Assembly (NCBI GenBank): GCA_021234155.1
Contig: JAJEKV010000066.1
Span: forward strand, 4,552,537 to 4,616,536
Length of the DNA: 64,000 bases
DNA from: Isoetes taiwanensis
Taxonomy: Eukaryota; Streptophyta; Lycopodiopsida; Isoetales; Isoetaceae
Direction: 5' to 3'
Both the position numbers and the translations under genes were made by a program. Shown one piece after another: positions 1 through 11,512 of this stretch. Numbering within the stretch: position 1 is the stretch's first letter; each line of letters starts with the position of its first letter. The notes under the pieces were generated by a model. The model was not told the DNA's origin, did no database searches, and saw only the letters and a list, made by a program, of their open reading frames with translations.

Positions 1-421
1 ATTCAAAGGTTGACATCATTGATCGAGGAACTCAAGGGTTCTTTAATATTATATTAGATTCACATTAAGCATCCCATTTTGAAAGCCTTTCCTTAATATT
101 CAAAGTAACAATCTAATATCGCCCAAGGTGGAACCCGATTGCACAAGAAGAACTTTATTATTGCCGATAAGCATTTCATTCTATACCGCAATTTGGTGAT
201 GACCATTGCAAGGATTTTTGAACCATCAGAATGTAGTTGCTTGGAAGGCAAAACATCTATTGTGCATCACATTTTGCGGTGTCAATGATTTCAACTACTG
301 ATATATGTCATGACTAGGCTTCAAAGTAGTTGTGGATTAAGTCCGCTTCTCTCATGCTTTGGTTTTTATTTTCCTAGTGTTTTGAATTTTAGGCCTAGGG
401 TATTGCTAGTGAGGTCGCATC

Positions 422-574
422 GTAATCCACAAGCAAAGACTAAACCAAAGGTCGGAGGAGCCTCTTGGAGACCAATCACATAATCTTGCAGTTGTTGCTG
501 GAATTGTAGCAATAGTAGCTGGTTATTTTTGGCTGAGCTCGTCTAAGAACGAGAAGAAGGAAGAGTCTAGTTAA
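422..574 (+). CDS. Possible terminal exon of a small tail-anchored protein
   Basis: An open frame of 50 codons ends in TAA. It reads a polar start, then a hydrophobic stretch (LAVVAGIVAIVAGYFWL), then a lysine/glutamate-rich tail (SSSKNEKKEESS). That is the layout of a C-terminal membrane anchor with a short charged end. A possible splice acceptor (ttgctag) lies near position 413 and there is no start codon in frame, so this would be a last exon whose upstream exons are outside the window or unrecognised. The family is not recognised. It could be chance, since it is short. Confidence 0.3.
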   Translation, partial: VIHKQRLNQRSEEPLGDQSHNLAVVAGIVAIVAGYFWLSSSKNEKKEESS

Positions 575-2599
575 GTATTCAACTTCCCAGTGTTCTATGC
601 ATAACAATAAGCCACTGGTAATGGAAAAATGTGGTTAATGACTCCGTATCTTCGTGTAACGATTAATCTCGGTCCATGGTTTTGGAATTTGTGCAAAGTA
701 ACGTTGTGGAATCAAGCATGTTAAGGGAATTCCAATAAAAAGGCAACGAGTTTATCTCAATTATCTTTGTTCTGATTTCTGTTAGTTTTTTGCAAAATTA
801 TCTAAAGTGCGTAGATTAAAGTTCTGTTTTAGAAATGTGAAATGTCAGGATTTTGTTTACAATGGGGATGCAGGATCCTACACAACAGAGTATTGTAAAT
901 AGGCATGAAAGCAATGGCAAATAAAGTCCTCTTGGACTGCTTTAAAATGATACATATTCTCAAGAAGAATATTACAAGGTAACATTAATCAAGTCTCCTC
1001 AAAAATATTGTGCACTACCACTATGCCTTTGGTATTTTCTATAATGCTTTTGATTAGCTTTTCTAGTTCTGAAATGCTTTGGAATGCCAAAGTGGCACTT
1101 GAATGAGCATGCCCTATTGGATTTGAATGAATTTGTCTGAGATCCAGGTAATTAGAATGTTATAATTACTCTTTTACAATTCGTTATTTTTGCAATTTCG
1201 CTGTTTTTGCTAGATCCACATGCACGCTCTTAGATGGATACCCCATAGTCTACTTGTGCAATGCCTTCTCATATTATAGAAAGATCAAGTATCACATTTT
1301 AAGGACTTTGGCACCATTCCAAAGTTACACAAATTTCCCCTGCATAGACGAGTTGGGGAAGAGAAACGTTCATGCGGGCGTGAAGGGCCATGATAAGTTT
1401 CTTGTAGATAGTAATTTTTCGTCATACCACAATCATACCACAAGGAAACATCCCAAAAGGACATGTGTATCAAAATATGCCTCATGGTTCTAACATGATA
1501 CTAGCCAATACTTACAATGCCTCTGGATGCTTCAATTTACATTTGGTGTATTTGATCTAGATCTACGAAAGATCAAAACCAAAGGATTTGCTCTGTCATA
1601 AAAAAAGAGGAATCAATCCCCGAGTTTGTAAAGAAACTAAATATGATGCACTTTGTTTGCAAACATATTTGATGTGGTAGGTGGAGTCATAAATGAACCC
1701 AAAACAACTAAAGATGTGCCCCCGAGGTGAGCGAAGACTATACACGTAGGAAGGTTAAACCATAGAGCACACACCAACTCCAAACAAGATACCAGAAGAA
1801 GAAGGCACCACCAAATGGTCAAGGGAAAGCGGGAAATATTTGATGTCCTCATACCAGCCTGGAAAACATGATCCGCCCTTTAATAATGAACATAGATTGA
1901 GAATGTAATGGAGTGAAGGAAATTCATTAAGAGCACATGGGGAAGTCGTGCTTTAGAGCCAAGCTTAAAGTTGGTACATTATTGCAAGTTGGTGCATATG
2001 TTGATTGCTGGGTGGAAAGCTGTATGAAGCTTTTCTCATCAATGTCCCATGCTTACTTTTAGCTAGCAAGCTGCTTCTTTATTCAATCATGAGCTACCTG
2101 ATTATGTGAGAATTTGATAATCTGGCATAGAAACTTCTTGCGCTATAGACACAGAAAATTTTTGGAATCATTATAATCAATAAAGCTGGAGCTTCATTTC
2201 TTTGATAGCGTGTTAAACTTGAAAAGAAGAATACATTTTCCTCTTCTAGTGAACATCCCAACCTCAAGGAGGCCAAGCTGGTATATGTTGTCTTTATGCA
2301 TGTAAAGTACAAGGGAATGGCAAATTAACAAGAGATTAATAAGACATAAAGTTGAACACAGACAGATTCTGGCAGCAGGGAAGGCAAAGCTGTGTGGTGA
2401 TCTGGATATGGCCTGTCACCTCAAAAGCATCCTTCTTTTCCAAGCAGAACTTCTTCACCTGCAGAGCCAGCAAAAGGATCTGATTCCTGCTGCAAAAATC
2501 TGACCAATCCTTCCAAATAATTTTTCATAGCAGAAACCCTAATGTTATCACCTTAAATTTTAGATCCAACTATCTGCCATGGTAGTTATGGCTTTAGAT
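575..2599. other. Intergenic DNA, no supported gene
   Basis: AT-rich DNA. Short open frames on both strands show no recognisable domain. About the last 250 bases before 2600 are probably the 3' untranslated region of the minus-strand transporter gene. No repeat or RNA gene was seen. Confidence 0.5.
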
Positions 2600-3649
2600 C
2601 TATGCAATTTGCTTAGATCTCTTTTTAGCTTCACTATAGAGCACAACACCAATAATTGTAATGCCAAATCCTGCCATTCCAGTCACTGTGACAGGGTTTC
2701 TGAAGATTAGAATAGAAATAATAGCAGCAACCACAGCTTTGGCATTGCCTAGAACTTGTAGAGTCAAGGCACTGGTATGCTTGGTCACTAAAAAATTGAA
2801 GAGATTGACTAGATAAGCTATAGCCATGTTGAGCAAAAGAACTGGCAGAAACCATGGATTCTCACTTGCATCTTCAAAAGCTATGGCAAAAACATTTCCT
2901 TCTAAGATCAGGGAAGCAGGAAGCAGCATTGCCACAGCTATGGGAGCCATATACATAAGCAGATTCATTGAATGAAGTTTTTCTGATTCGTTAGTGAGAA
3001 GTAGACCCTGTACCACAGATTTTAGGGCTCTTGCAGAAGTAGAAACCATGCATGCTAAAAAACCCAAAAGATTGAACATAGGTTCTCCATTGCTGGCAAC
3101 AACAATCCCTAAGACCACCGGAATCAGGGCCACATAAACAATCCATGCTTCCCTCTTAAATGTGATGATAAATGCAAAGATTGCTGTGAAAAATGGAGTT
3201 GTAGATCCGAGTGCTTGGTTGAAAGAAACTGGCAAGAAACGAAGGGACATATTCCCGCTTACAACTGATAAAGAAAAGATGCAGCTTAGTGCTACGATTT
3301 TTTTTAACAACTGTGACCTAGATCCAATCCTTTGCAAGGGCACAATCCCCAGCCAACCCACTGCCAAGAAGCTATTTACAGAGCAAGAACACATATGCAG
3401 CATGGTGAGGAAAACTGGGTACCTGAAGCCGAAAATGCTGAGCAAATATTTGTTTAGTAGCAAAACCCCTATGTTTGATGCGTACCATGCCGCTATTATA
3501 AACGCTGTTGTAAGTCCGGCCATCATATTTGCATTATTCTTGCCATGCAGTAGCGGAGTACTTGGCGAATCCATTTGTATTACACTTTCGAGCTTCGGAT
3601 TACTTCCTCTTCTCACCCAAGCTTGAGGAGCTTGCTGCCTATCCGTCAT
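2600..3649 (-). CDS. Nucleotide-sugar / triose-phosphate translocator family protein (At1g12500-like)
   Basis: A complete, intronless 349-residue ORF from ATG to stop. It belongs to the plant TPT/NST branch of the drug/metabolite transporter superfamily; members move nucleotide sugars or sugar phosphates across Golgi, ER or plastid membranes in exchange for phosphate or nucleotide monophosphates. After a polar N-terminus of about 40 residues there are roughly ten hydrophobic segments. Family-typical strings are visible: [12 protein letters not shown] in the first segment, [15 protein letters not shown] near residue 140, [17 protein letters not shown] near residue 290 and a lysine-rich tail (SEAKKRSKQ). 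The length and the N-terminal [10 protein letters not shown]-like start resemble the Arabidopsis At1g12500 protein as I recall it, a relative of UDP-uronic-acid transporters. The substrate cannot be read from sequence. Nothing is broken, and plus-strand ORFs over it are shadows. Confidence 0.95.
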   Translation of the reverse strand: MTDRQQAPQAWVRRGSNPKLESVIQMDSPSTPLLHGKNNANMMAGLTTAFIIAAWYASNIGVLLLNKYLLSIFGFRYPVFLTMLHMCSCSVNSFLAVGWLGIVPLQRIGSRSQLLKKIVALSCIFSLSVVSGNMSLRFLPVSFNQALGSTTPFFTAIFAFIITFKREAWIVYVALIPVVLGIVVASNGEPMFNLLGFLACMVSTSARALKSVVQGLLLTNESEKLHSMNLLMYMAPIAVAMLLPASLILEGNVFAIAFEDASENPWFLPVLLLNMAIAYLVNLFNFLVTKHTSALTLQVLGNAKAVVAAIISILIFRNPVTVTGMAGFGITIIGVVLYSEAKKRSKQIA

Positions 3650-6584
3650 TACCCGGATTTGGGACCAAGAAACAGAGTAATAGGTTGTTGGATTGGGCTA
3701 ATGCAATAAATACGCCAGATTTGAGAAGAGTATGACAGGTTCTGAATCTGAGAATACGAATATGGATTGTAGGCCTGAAGTACGAAGAGAAATGAATCGT
3801 TTTGGATTATTGGTTCAGGAGGGCAGATCTAGAAGCTCAGATCTGTGTAAAAAAATGCGGTTTTTTACAGATCTGGAGCATAATTTGGGAAGGGGTTCAG
3901 CTTGGACCAGGCGAAAAGGGGGAGCCAGCCTCCATAGCCAGCAGCTCCTTTTGATGGTTCGCTGCTGCTGCGGCTTGCCGGAGATTAGACATTGGTTTTC
4001 GCAGTTTTTAGTAAACTGTTTCCCTAGCAAGAATAGACGGTTAAGATGCATTTCTGCCACGGATCTGTCTCCAATCTCCCACGCTCTTCAGACGGTTAGG
4101 ATTCGTTAGGAAGATCTTTTAGTTCACGTCGATCGTTCCGCAACGTCCTGGATTTTTTTGTCATGATAAGAAGAGGTGGATCTTGGCCGTCAAAATACCA
4201 CGACTTGTCGTTTACCTTGTATATTATGTAGCCTAGTCATTGTTTTATTCGAACTCAACTTAGAGGCGCCTCACATGTAAATTTTTGTGTATTCACATGT
4301 CGTTCATTTGAGACGGCCGGTTTGACGTTCCCCGAACCGCTGGAGCAGTTTCCACCTGAGCATCTCCAACGGCTTGACGTCCGGCAAGTTTTTGCCGTGA
4401 CATGTGAAGCGTCCCTTATACACAAATTCAACCTACAACACATGGGCGCTGAAATTGGATTTTTACTTTGGATCCTTGTGCCACTAGAATGCGCAACCAC
4501 TAGCAACTTGGATTGGTAGACCCTTGTTTTCGCCTATTCCACCACGAAATTCACAGGCTCTTTTCAGTTCTTCCATCTGCCTGTCGGCGCCATAATGTGA
4601 ATACAAATTCGTACAACATAGCTAGATCTGCCTGTCACTCCAATGTGAATTCTAATCGGTATAACATAGCAAACTAACGATAATGATATAACATAGCAAA
4701 CTAATGATAATGATATGTAGTTTTTTATGATGATATTAATCCGATTCTCTGCATTGTATTTGAACCATCCCATGATGTAAAAACAAATTTCTTTCGCGAC
4801 TTTGCCAAGAGGACATTCAGTTATCCATCATGGCTTTTGGTTCAATTCTTGACATGACATAGAAAGAGATGATTAAATAAGGGGGATAAGGAAACAAAGC
4901 ATGCTGGCATGTCATGTTAGTTCGTTGAAGCAAATGAATCCATGCCTTTGGTATGATCGCCTTAAATATCAAACGTGGTCATGTTTAAATCACGGGCATA
5001 TCTGTGGTATATTCCAATCTTTGTCATGTTACCGAGGCATCAAAAAGGAAAGTTACGCTATATTTGGTGGACAAGCAATTTTCGTGATTGAAGGCAGATT
5101 AAAACATGACCATGTCTGATATTCACCGCCACAGTCAAGTCTCTATAAGCTTAGTTATGTATTTCTTAGTCAACATTTCGTTATGTGAGGGACAATACCT
5201 TATGCATGATATAAATTGCACTATATTTAGTTTTGTGGGGGAGCTATATGAATTGTGAAATACCACATTCACATGGAGGTAGCACACGTGTTGCATCTCA
5301 AGGAGAAGATTAGTGTTATTATATACATGACAATTAATTTTGTAAGCCACAAAACTTAAATCTCATTGTTGAGATGTGATGTGCTACCTAAGTCCCCTCA
5401 GGCACACAGGAAAAAGATTTTGATTCCCACTTTTTTTTTAAGGATGAAACACTAGCATGTTTAGAACAAAGGGATCAATTATTAATTAATCTCTCTTACA
5501 TGTCTTGTGTAAATGATACAAAAGTAGCCTTGTTGGTGCAAAAAGACAAATGGTCCAATTGGTTTATTATCTCTAAGGCTTTATAGCTTGTGTTCAAAAT
5601 GTAAAAGGATGTTCATATTCATTCCAAAGTCGTTTGCACACCGCACATATCCCTAACTTTCTATTCTCATATTTGACTCCCGTATTGATACCTTTATAAA
5701 CGAGATGCATATTCTAAACGAGGTGCACCCTGGACTACCACAGTCGTCGGATTCATTGATCCTACGACCTAGATCGTATATTGGGGTCTGTGAGCACCTC
5801 TCGTTTCGCTTATAGTCATTTATGATTGGAGGCGCATATGATTTTGAAATATGAAATACACTTTCGCCTAAGGTTTTGAGGAAATATCGAACCTCTATAC
5901 GGCTTTTGCCTAAGATTTTAGAATATGAAATACGGGGGCTCAAACCTCTACCAAAATAACTCAATGTCCTGATAAGACTACTTTAACCAATATACCAAGT
6001 GAGCTAATGTGATTATTTTTTATCTTGAATCCAATTTTTTTTTTATAACAACCCATGCAATTGTTTCAGGAATACATGGCCTATGGTTTCAAAAATTGTT
6101 ATTTTTTGAATCCATATCAAATCCCCCTGGAACCCCCTGTTATTTTGTTGCATATTAGCCATTGTTCTCACCTTCATAGATCAAGAATGTGTTATATATG
6201 ATAAAACAAAGTGTCAACTAACTATGGATTGCCCTAATGCCATATCTTATTATTTTGTGGGCTCCAAATTCTCTCTATTCATTTCTTCTCTCCATATATC
6301 TTCCTATTCTCTCCCTATTCTCTTCTCTCTTTATATTCTTCTATTTTGTCTCTTTGTTCTCTCTATCTAATCCCCTCTATCTCTTCATATATCTGCACTT
6401 GTAAACAAACGGTTGTTGGTGTGTACACTATAGTACAAAGCGTAAAGGAGGCGAGACAACAAAAATTAAACACCGATAATTATTTCAATTATCTGAGGTT
6501 ATCCTTACCCCATCGTCTCTAAATGCAAGTTGAAACCGGTTGTAGAGTGGCTAATGAGAGCGCCTTTTGTTAGCATCATCATAT
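3650..6584. other. Intergenic DNA, including the transporter 5' side
   Basis: The first few hundred bases are presumably the promoter and 5' leader of the minus-strand transporter. No conserved protein is visible. A run of about 110 bases near 6265-6385 is strongly pyrimidine-rich (repeats of CTCTCT and TTCTCT). No tRNA, rRNA or recognisable transposon end was found. Confidence 0.45.
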
Positions 6585-7260
6585 CTAAGGCACTATTCGA
6601 TAGCACACGCCTCCTTGACTCAAAGAGTTGGTTGGTTTCTTAAGGTCATCATGATATTTTTCCTTGAAAATTACATACTCCACGTGCATGAGTCCGATCT
6701 TTTCAATGAAGCTCATTTTTAGTTTGTACTTTCGTTGTCGGCATTGTGAGTGTTGGCAAGCGATTTTTGCTTCTTCGTCTGTCAAGCCACGATGCTTGCG
6801 AGAGCAGGATCGAGAGGTATCTCCAGTTATTCTTTTTCTTTTATGCGGTTGCACGCTTACCTTGAAGTTGTGATTACCTCCCAAAGCGTAATGCATATAA
6901 AGTAATGCGCATTTTCTCTGTCATAGTCCTTGGGGCTGTGCCGCTGCGTTTTGTCAATAAGAGCGACAATATGAACCACATGAGCATTGGGATTGCTCCT
7001 TATCCCGTCGCCGGGTTCCTTAAATGGTCAGCGTAAATTTTTAAGTAACCTAGAGTGGCCTCTTACCGGCCCGTTCTTTGGTGGCAACCTCATTGATGTA
7101 AATGGCAAATAAATGGCGCCTTGCACATACTTGTGCAGATTTATTTCTTCCATCCTCTCCAAGATCTTATCCACTTTCTTCTCTTTAATGGCCTCTCTTG
7201 GTACCTTTCCTTTGCTTTTTTTCTTTCAGAGCTTTCCTCTGGAACATTTTCCATTGCTAT
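6585..7260 (-). pseudogene. Unidentified broken coding relic
   Basis: The minus strand carries a 103-codon ORF (6585-6896) rich in Lys/Arg/His, and just before it, with frame changes, an amphipathic Lys/Glu-rich stretch (ERKKAKERYQERPLKRRKW, about 7150-7250). Together they look like one old coding region disrupted by indels. It lies just outside the 3' LTR of the chromovirus. No family was recognised; it could be an older element into which the chromovirus inserted. Confidence 0.2.
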
Positions 7261-7299
7261 TTGCTGCACTTTTCTTTTCTTACTTCTTGGCACGCTCCC

Positions 7300-8939
7300 T
7301 GCGTGGCGTTCCCTACAAAATATCGACACCCGGTTTGTACACTCGTAGGAAATCCCCAACCGGGTCGCCGACCGCCAGACCAGACCCTCTGTCTATCCCG
7401 CACTCCAAGGTATCCCCGGTCGGGGAAGGGGTTCTGAAAGGTGTCTTGCGCGCCCTTCCCCTATGGGCTCCTATCACAGGGGAAGCATAAACAACGTCAG
7501 AACTAGCAATAACAATACATCCCACTATCCTGAAGGGTAGCACATCCACATATCCGTAGCTACAATAGAGATAAACATATGCCATAAAACATGAGAGCTC
7601 CTACCCAAGGCTCAGACTCATGGGGAGGTATACTGACGGCTAGGCCTCAAGGTAGAACAGACCGAGTCATAACAATGGCGGGGCTGGCTATAGACAATGG
7701 CTAGGGTTGACCACTCCATCCGCCCCCCCTGTGCATACTTTGCAGATGGGCTAGATCGGGCTCTGACATGACTCTAGCCTTCCGGATACGCAATCTCATG
7801 GTATCACCCATCGAGACTACTCCAGGTTGCATCTCCCTCGTCCGTCGAGGCAGAAAGGGTTGCATCTCCCCTTCCCGGGGTCTAGAGGTTCCACGGGCGG
7901 CTAGAGAATCGTGGCGACACACGATTTATTCCCGACTTAACCCCCCAAAACAAGAGCCAGGCCGTCACCTGCAGCTCTTGCGGCGACACCATTGCCCCAG
8001 GAGGTGTCGGACCCATGCCCAGCCCACATGAAGTGACCGACCATAAGCCTAGCCTGCTATGGGGTCCCCAGTAGCCGCGCTCAACGGGGATCCTCCCTCC
8101 GTCTCCCCTCTAGCCCCGTTATGTAGTGCTGAGTCACATCATAGCCCCCGTAGCCCGGTGGGTTCCTATGCACAAGCCGCATAATAATAGAAACTAAAGG
8201 GTCTAAACTAGGAGCATCACTAAGTAATGGCTACTAGGTCTCTACCCCCCTTCCCAATACAAGAGGAGCAAACATGATCAACCAACATCACATATCCACA
8301 TACATGATAATAATGAGAATAACATCTAAACCTAATCATATGTATCTAACTTACAGTTAGGGTTCATTGATTAGGGTTTAGGATCTAGACTGAGGGTTCT
8401 AGGAAGGCTTTACTAGAGACACGAAATGCTAATTCATCTGGAGTCCTAACTTCCAGATGAACTACTATGAACACTACTCCAAATACCTGCTCTCGAAGAA
8501 CTCCCTCCTGCTCCTGGTGTCTCCATGGTCTTCGAGGTGTTCGAGGTAGCTCCCACTCCTGCTGATGCGCTCTCACGCTCTGGGGGCTGCCATGCTATGC
8601 TATGCCACGTGACGGTTCTCAAACTGAGTTTCGGCCAAGAAGGTTCCCAATTTGTTGGAGCGGAAAAGAGGCCTAGAGGTTAGGGTTTAGGCCTTTATAG
8701 GTTAGGGTTCACATGTTATGCCACGTGGCTCCAATAGGGTAAGTCCGTGTGGCGGGTGCCCAATAGGTTAAGGCCACGTGGAGTTCACATGTTATGCCAC
8801 GTGGCTCCAATAGGGTAAGTCCGTGTGGCGGGTGCCCAATAGGTTAAGGCCACGTGGACAATGCTATGAAGATAGACTTGTATAGTGACGAACCTGGAAA
8901 TATACGTATTTATGGCATATATTTCCACTGGGCGTCACA
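7300..8939 (-). repeat. 3' LTR of the chromovirus
   Basis: About 1.64 kb, near-identical in long stretches to 19681-21109. It ends in TCACA (TGTGA on the minus strand) next to a polypyrimidine run. Relative to the 5' LTR it retains about 160 bases near 7930-8090 and about 95 bases near 7535-7640 that the 5' copy has lost. The inner boundary (TGCGTGGCGTT) is a slightly altered form of the TGTGACGTT found in the 5' LTR. Confidence 0.8.
8692..8858 (-). promoter_or_regulatory. U3 promoter: TATA box plus two 75-bp repeats with four G-boxes
   Basis: On the minus strand this lies in U3. A TATA motif (TATAAAGG, 8692-8699) is followed downstream by telo-box-like AAACCCTAA. Upstream are two tandem copies of a 75-bp unit (8709-8783, 8784-8858) with four perfect CCACGTGG palindromes at 8721, 8774, 8797 and 8850. 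CACGTG/ACGTGGC is the G-box/ABRE core bound by plant bZIP and bHLH factors. The same layout recurs in the 5' LTR (TATA 20783-20790; G-boxes 20812, 20865, 20888). Promoter function is inferred. Confidence 0.55.
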
Positions 8940-9228
8940 TTCCCCCAGCGGATAATCTGTCCTCGCAAACATTACGCTAAGGTGACAAACACCGCAGCAG
9001 CCCCGCAACACTCACAACAAGAATGTTGGGCGAGAAAAGAGGCCTAGGGTTAGGGTTTAGTATAGGTTAGGGTTCACATGTTATGCCCGTGGCTCCAATA
9101 GGGTAAGTCCAGGTGTGGCGGGTGCCCAATAGGTTAAGGCCACGTGGACAATGCTATGAAGATAGACTTGTATAGTGGCGAACACGGAAATATACGTATT
9201 TATGGCATATATTTCCACGGGCGTCACA
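8940..9228 (-). repeat. Tandem partial duplication of the LTR start and polypurine tract
   Basis: The LTR edge, polypurine tract and adjoining internal bases occur twice, offset by 289 bases: LTR edges at 8939 and 9228, each followed by a C-rich run and then attacgctaaggtgacaaac. The outer copy carries one G-box unit instead of two. This is a duplication spanning the LTR/internal junction. Confidence 0.7.
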
Positions 9229-9239
9229 TTCTCCCCAAA
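9229..9239 (-). promoter_or_regulatory. Polypurine tract (second-strand primer site)
   Basis: On the minus strand a purine run (TTTGGGGAGAA) sits immediately before TGTGACG, the LTR start. A second, shorter copy (CTGGGGGAA) occurs at about 8940-8948 because of the local duplication. Position and composition fit the plus-strand primer of LTR retrotransposons. Confidence 0.7.
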
Positions 9240-9659
9240 GATTACGCTAAGGTGACAAACCCAGCGACCACCGCAACACTCACAACAAGAATATAGGAAC
9301 TTAACTCTATTGAAAAGATCAACTTTTTAGTTAATTACTTATTATATGTAATTATAAGGCTATATTTATAGGTTATACAACATTATATAGTTATATCGAC
9401 TATTATTATAAAAATATACACATATAAGAATATTACAACAATTTTAGGGGTTCATAGTTAAGTCTAAAATCTATGACTCCTGTCTTCTCGTAACGTGCTC
9501 CCTCCTCCATGCTTCCCTTCACTGGCCTGCACAAGTAGCACATTACATTATTTAAGTTAATAAGTTTGTGGTTTTAGGGGACCACCCCCCTAATTACCGA
9601 GCCGAACTACTAGCTCAAGGTTACCCTACTACCTTGCAGTCGATCATGGCTCCATAAGG

Positions 9660-10010
9660 ATTTGAGCTTAAGGACCATTTAAGATGATCCTATCATTGCC
9701 CATGATCGGGTGCTACCTTGTACTCGATTCCCGTGGTCGAGTACACCTCAGTGCCTCTTGCCTCCGAGGGTTTTAAGCTAGGGAATGTCTCACGATCCCA
9801 TCATTGCGCATGATCACTTATACCTCACCATGACCTCCCTATGGTCAGGTACGCGTGCCCCGCATCGTGGCATAGAGATCATCCGACAGATGTCCCATCA
9901 TCGCCCACCATGCTTAACTTCCTCTCTCACATGACCCTCCTGGTCATGTGCACCCTTGGTGTGTGTTGGCCTAGAGAATGCCTTTGGGGCGTATCCCATC
10001 ATCGCCTACA
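9660..10010 (-). repeat. About 100-bp tandem repeats, each with a small hairpin
   Basis: Four degenerate units share the start TCCCATCAT (9688, 9796, 9893, 9994; spacing 108, 97, 101). Three carry an inverted repeat at the same relative place: 9719-9727 with 9737-9745, 9827-9835 with 9843-9850, and 9928-9936 with 9942-9950. The stems differ in sequence but remain paired. The block lies in the 3' untranslated part of the chromovirus, between the chromodomain stop and the polypurine tract. Confidence 0.65.
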
Positions 10011-10087
10011 CGTCCAAGATCCTGGCACATGCACCTTACTGGCTAGAATGCATGTGCCTTATTCAAGCTAACTAAGAGCACACTAAG

Positions 10088-10543
10088 CTAAGCACCTGGC
10101 AAGTCAGCGTCGATAAGCTCGGTGACGACTCGCCCATCAAACTCCCTCATGAAGTCCGGGTATTGCTTCTCTAAATCCTGCTTCAATACCCAAGTTGTGT
10201 CTTCCATGGGCAAGTGCTTCCACTTGACCAAAGATTGGAGGAACTGAGACCTCCTAGTCTTCTTGAATGTCTTATCAAGAAGCAATTCAGGCACAATTTC
10301 AACTTGTTCCTCCGTCATCTCCAACAAAGTTGGAGTATTCAAAACCTCCTCCGGGTTTGGTTTGTGCATTTCCAACAGGCTCACATGGAAGACCTTGTGA
10401 ACTTTAAGGTGGGTAGGCAAGGCAAGCTTATAGGTTTGGCTCCCTACTCGCTTCAAAATCTTGAAGGGTCCTGCCCACCTAGGAACAAGCTTCTTACAAT
10501 TGCCGATGCGAAGCTTCCCTTGCTTGACCTTTACTTGAGCCAA
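10088..10543 (-). CDS. Chromovirus integrase C-terminus and chromodomain (151-codon intact ORF)
   Basis: The ORF opens with the integrase C-terminal GPF-type module (RWAGPFKILKRVG, then YKLALP and HKVFHVSLL) and ends with a chromodomain. The latter shows the LVKWKHLPMEDTTW core, matching the usual VKWKGLP...ATWE of chromodomains, and a closing DLEKQYPDF. Chromodomains of this type read histone marks and steer integration into heterochromatin. Read as a free ORF it begins at an internal Met; in the intact element it was the end of the Pol polyprotein. It is the best preserved coding part of the element. The plus-strand ORF at 10214-10672 is its shadow. Confidence 0.85.
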   Translation of the reverse strand: MAQVKVKQGKLRIGNCKKLVPRWAGPFKILKRVGSQTYKLALPTHLKVHKVFHVSLLEMHKPNPEEVLNTPTLLEMTEEQVEIVPELLLDKTFKKTRRSQFLQSLVKWKHLPMEDTTWVLKQDLEKQYPDFMREFDGRVVTELIDADLPGA

Positions 10544-11445
10544 ACTTTATCTCTCAGCACAACTCTCAAGGAGTTTTATGTCTATCTGCTAGACTCTTCT
10601 GATCTGCCTTTGTTGTTGAAGCTATTCTCGCACTTCTACCACAAGCTACTGCATATCTGCCGTCGTTGTTGAGAAATTTCCACCTTGGGCACTAGATTAT
10701 GCTACATAACTGGTGTCAAGCATTGATAATCAGAATCGATCATGGAGGAGACACCTTCGATGACTTTTGCTTCATTATTATTATGCGTAACTTTCGATCG
10801 GTGGATGTAATCGACCCATTTGGATTGCTTGTTCCAATCATAGTTTCTCAACGTGTTATCCAAAATTGTGTTGGTGCGGTCCATTGCCCATTTGACTGCC
10901 GAATGAAAAGCAAAATTCATCCACAAGTTGGTGTAGATCGTGTTGAAGAAGTCTTGCTAAAGCGGCTAAAGAACTTTGGATCTCTATTGGTGATGATCGA
11001 CCCGAGCATTCCGTGCAACCAAAAAATGCATTATATAGACAACAAGGCTAGATTCAAATTTTGTATGCGTGGTGCGGTGTGGCAAGAATGTGCCCTTTTT
11101 GATAACTTATCTACCACCACCATAGATGGCGTCAAAGCTCCTTGTTGTCCTTGGAAAGCCCACTCGAAAACTATCTTTGATGACTTCCCACTTGGCGTCG
11201 CACCGCCCAAGGTTCCAAAACTTCTAGAATTGAAGTTGTTACGCCTTTGTCTGCGACACAACCGACATTCTTGGATATATCTGACTATCTATTTCTTCAT
11301 GCCCGGCCAGAACTAGCTACTTCTGATCTTGAAGTAGGCCTTTCTAGATTTTTCATGGCCGGAAATAGGGCTATTATACGTGTCATGAAAGATTTTTCTT
11401 ACTCCTTATGCTTCAGGTATGCATAGTTGTTCTTTGATATTAAAG
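10544..11445 (-). pseudogene. Chromovirus integrase: H2C2 zinc finger and catalytic core, frameshifted
   Basis: From the 5' side, a degraded zinc-binding segment (ISGHEKSRKAYFKI, then FWPGMKK and ECRLCRRQRR) is followed by the integrase core start SMVVVDKLSKRAH (the VDRLSKRAHF motif with the first catalytic Asp). Further on lies the second half of the core (AMDRTNTILDNTLRNY, matching the conserved ERVNRTLEQ-LR region, and NNNEAKV). Several frame changes and stops separate these pieces. The plus-strand 205-codon ORF across this stretch is a shadow. Confidence 0.7.
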
Positions 11446-11512
11446 ATTGCCTTCCTTTTTAAAATATTTGAAGGTTTCTCGTTCTTAATCTGTCCTTGCA
11501 CTCTTGCAAAGA

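Noticed and set aside
3162-3735. Plus-strand ORFs over the transporter start
   Set aside because: Shadows of the intact minus-strand transporter gene.
7113-7490. Plus-strand 125-codon ORF across the chromovirus LTR edge
   Set aside because: Phe/Leu-rich low-complexity translation that runs from outside into the LTR; the minus strand is the more protein-like one.
10699-11316. Plus-strand 205-codon ORF
   Set aside because: It is antisense to recognisable integrase sequence and shows no domain of its own.
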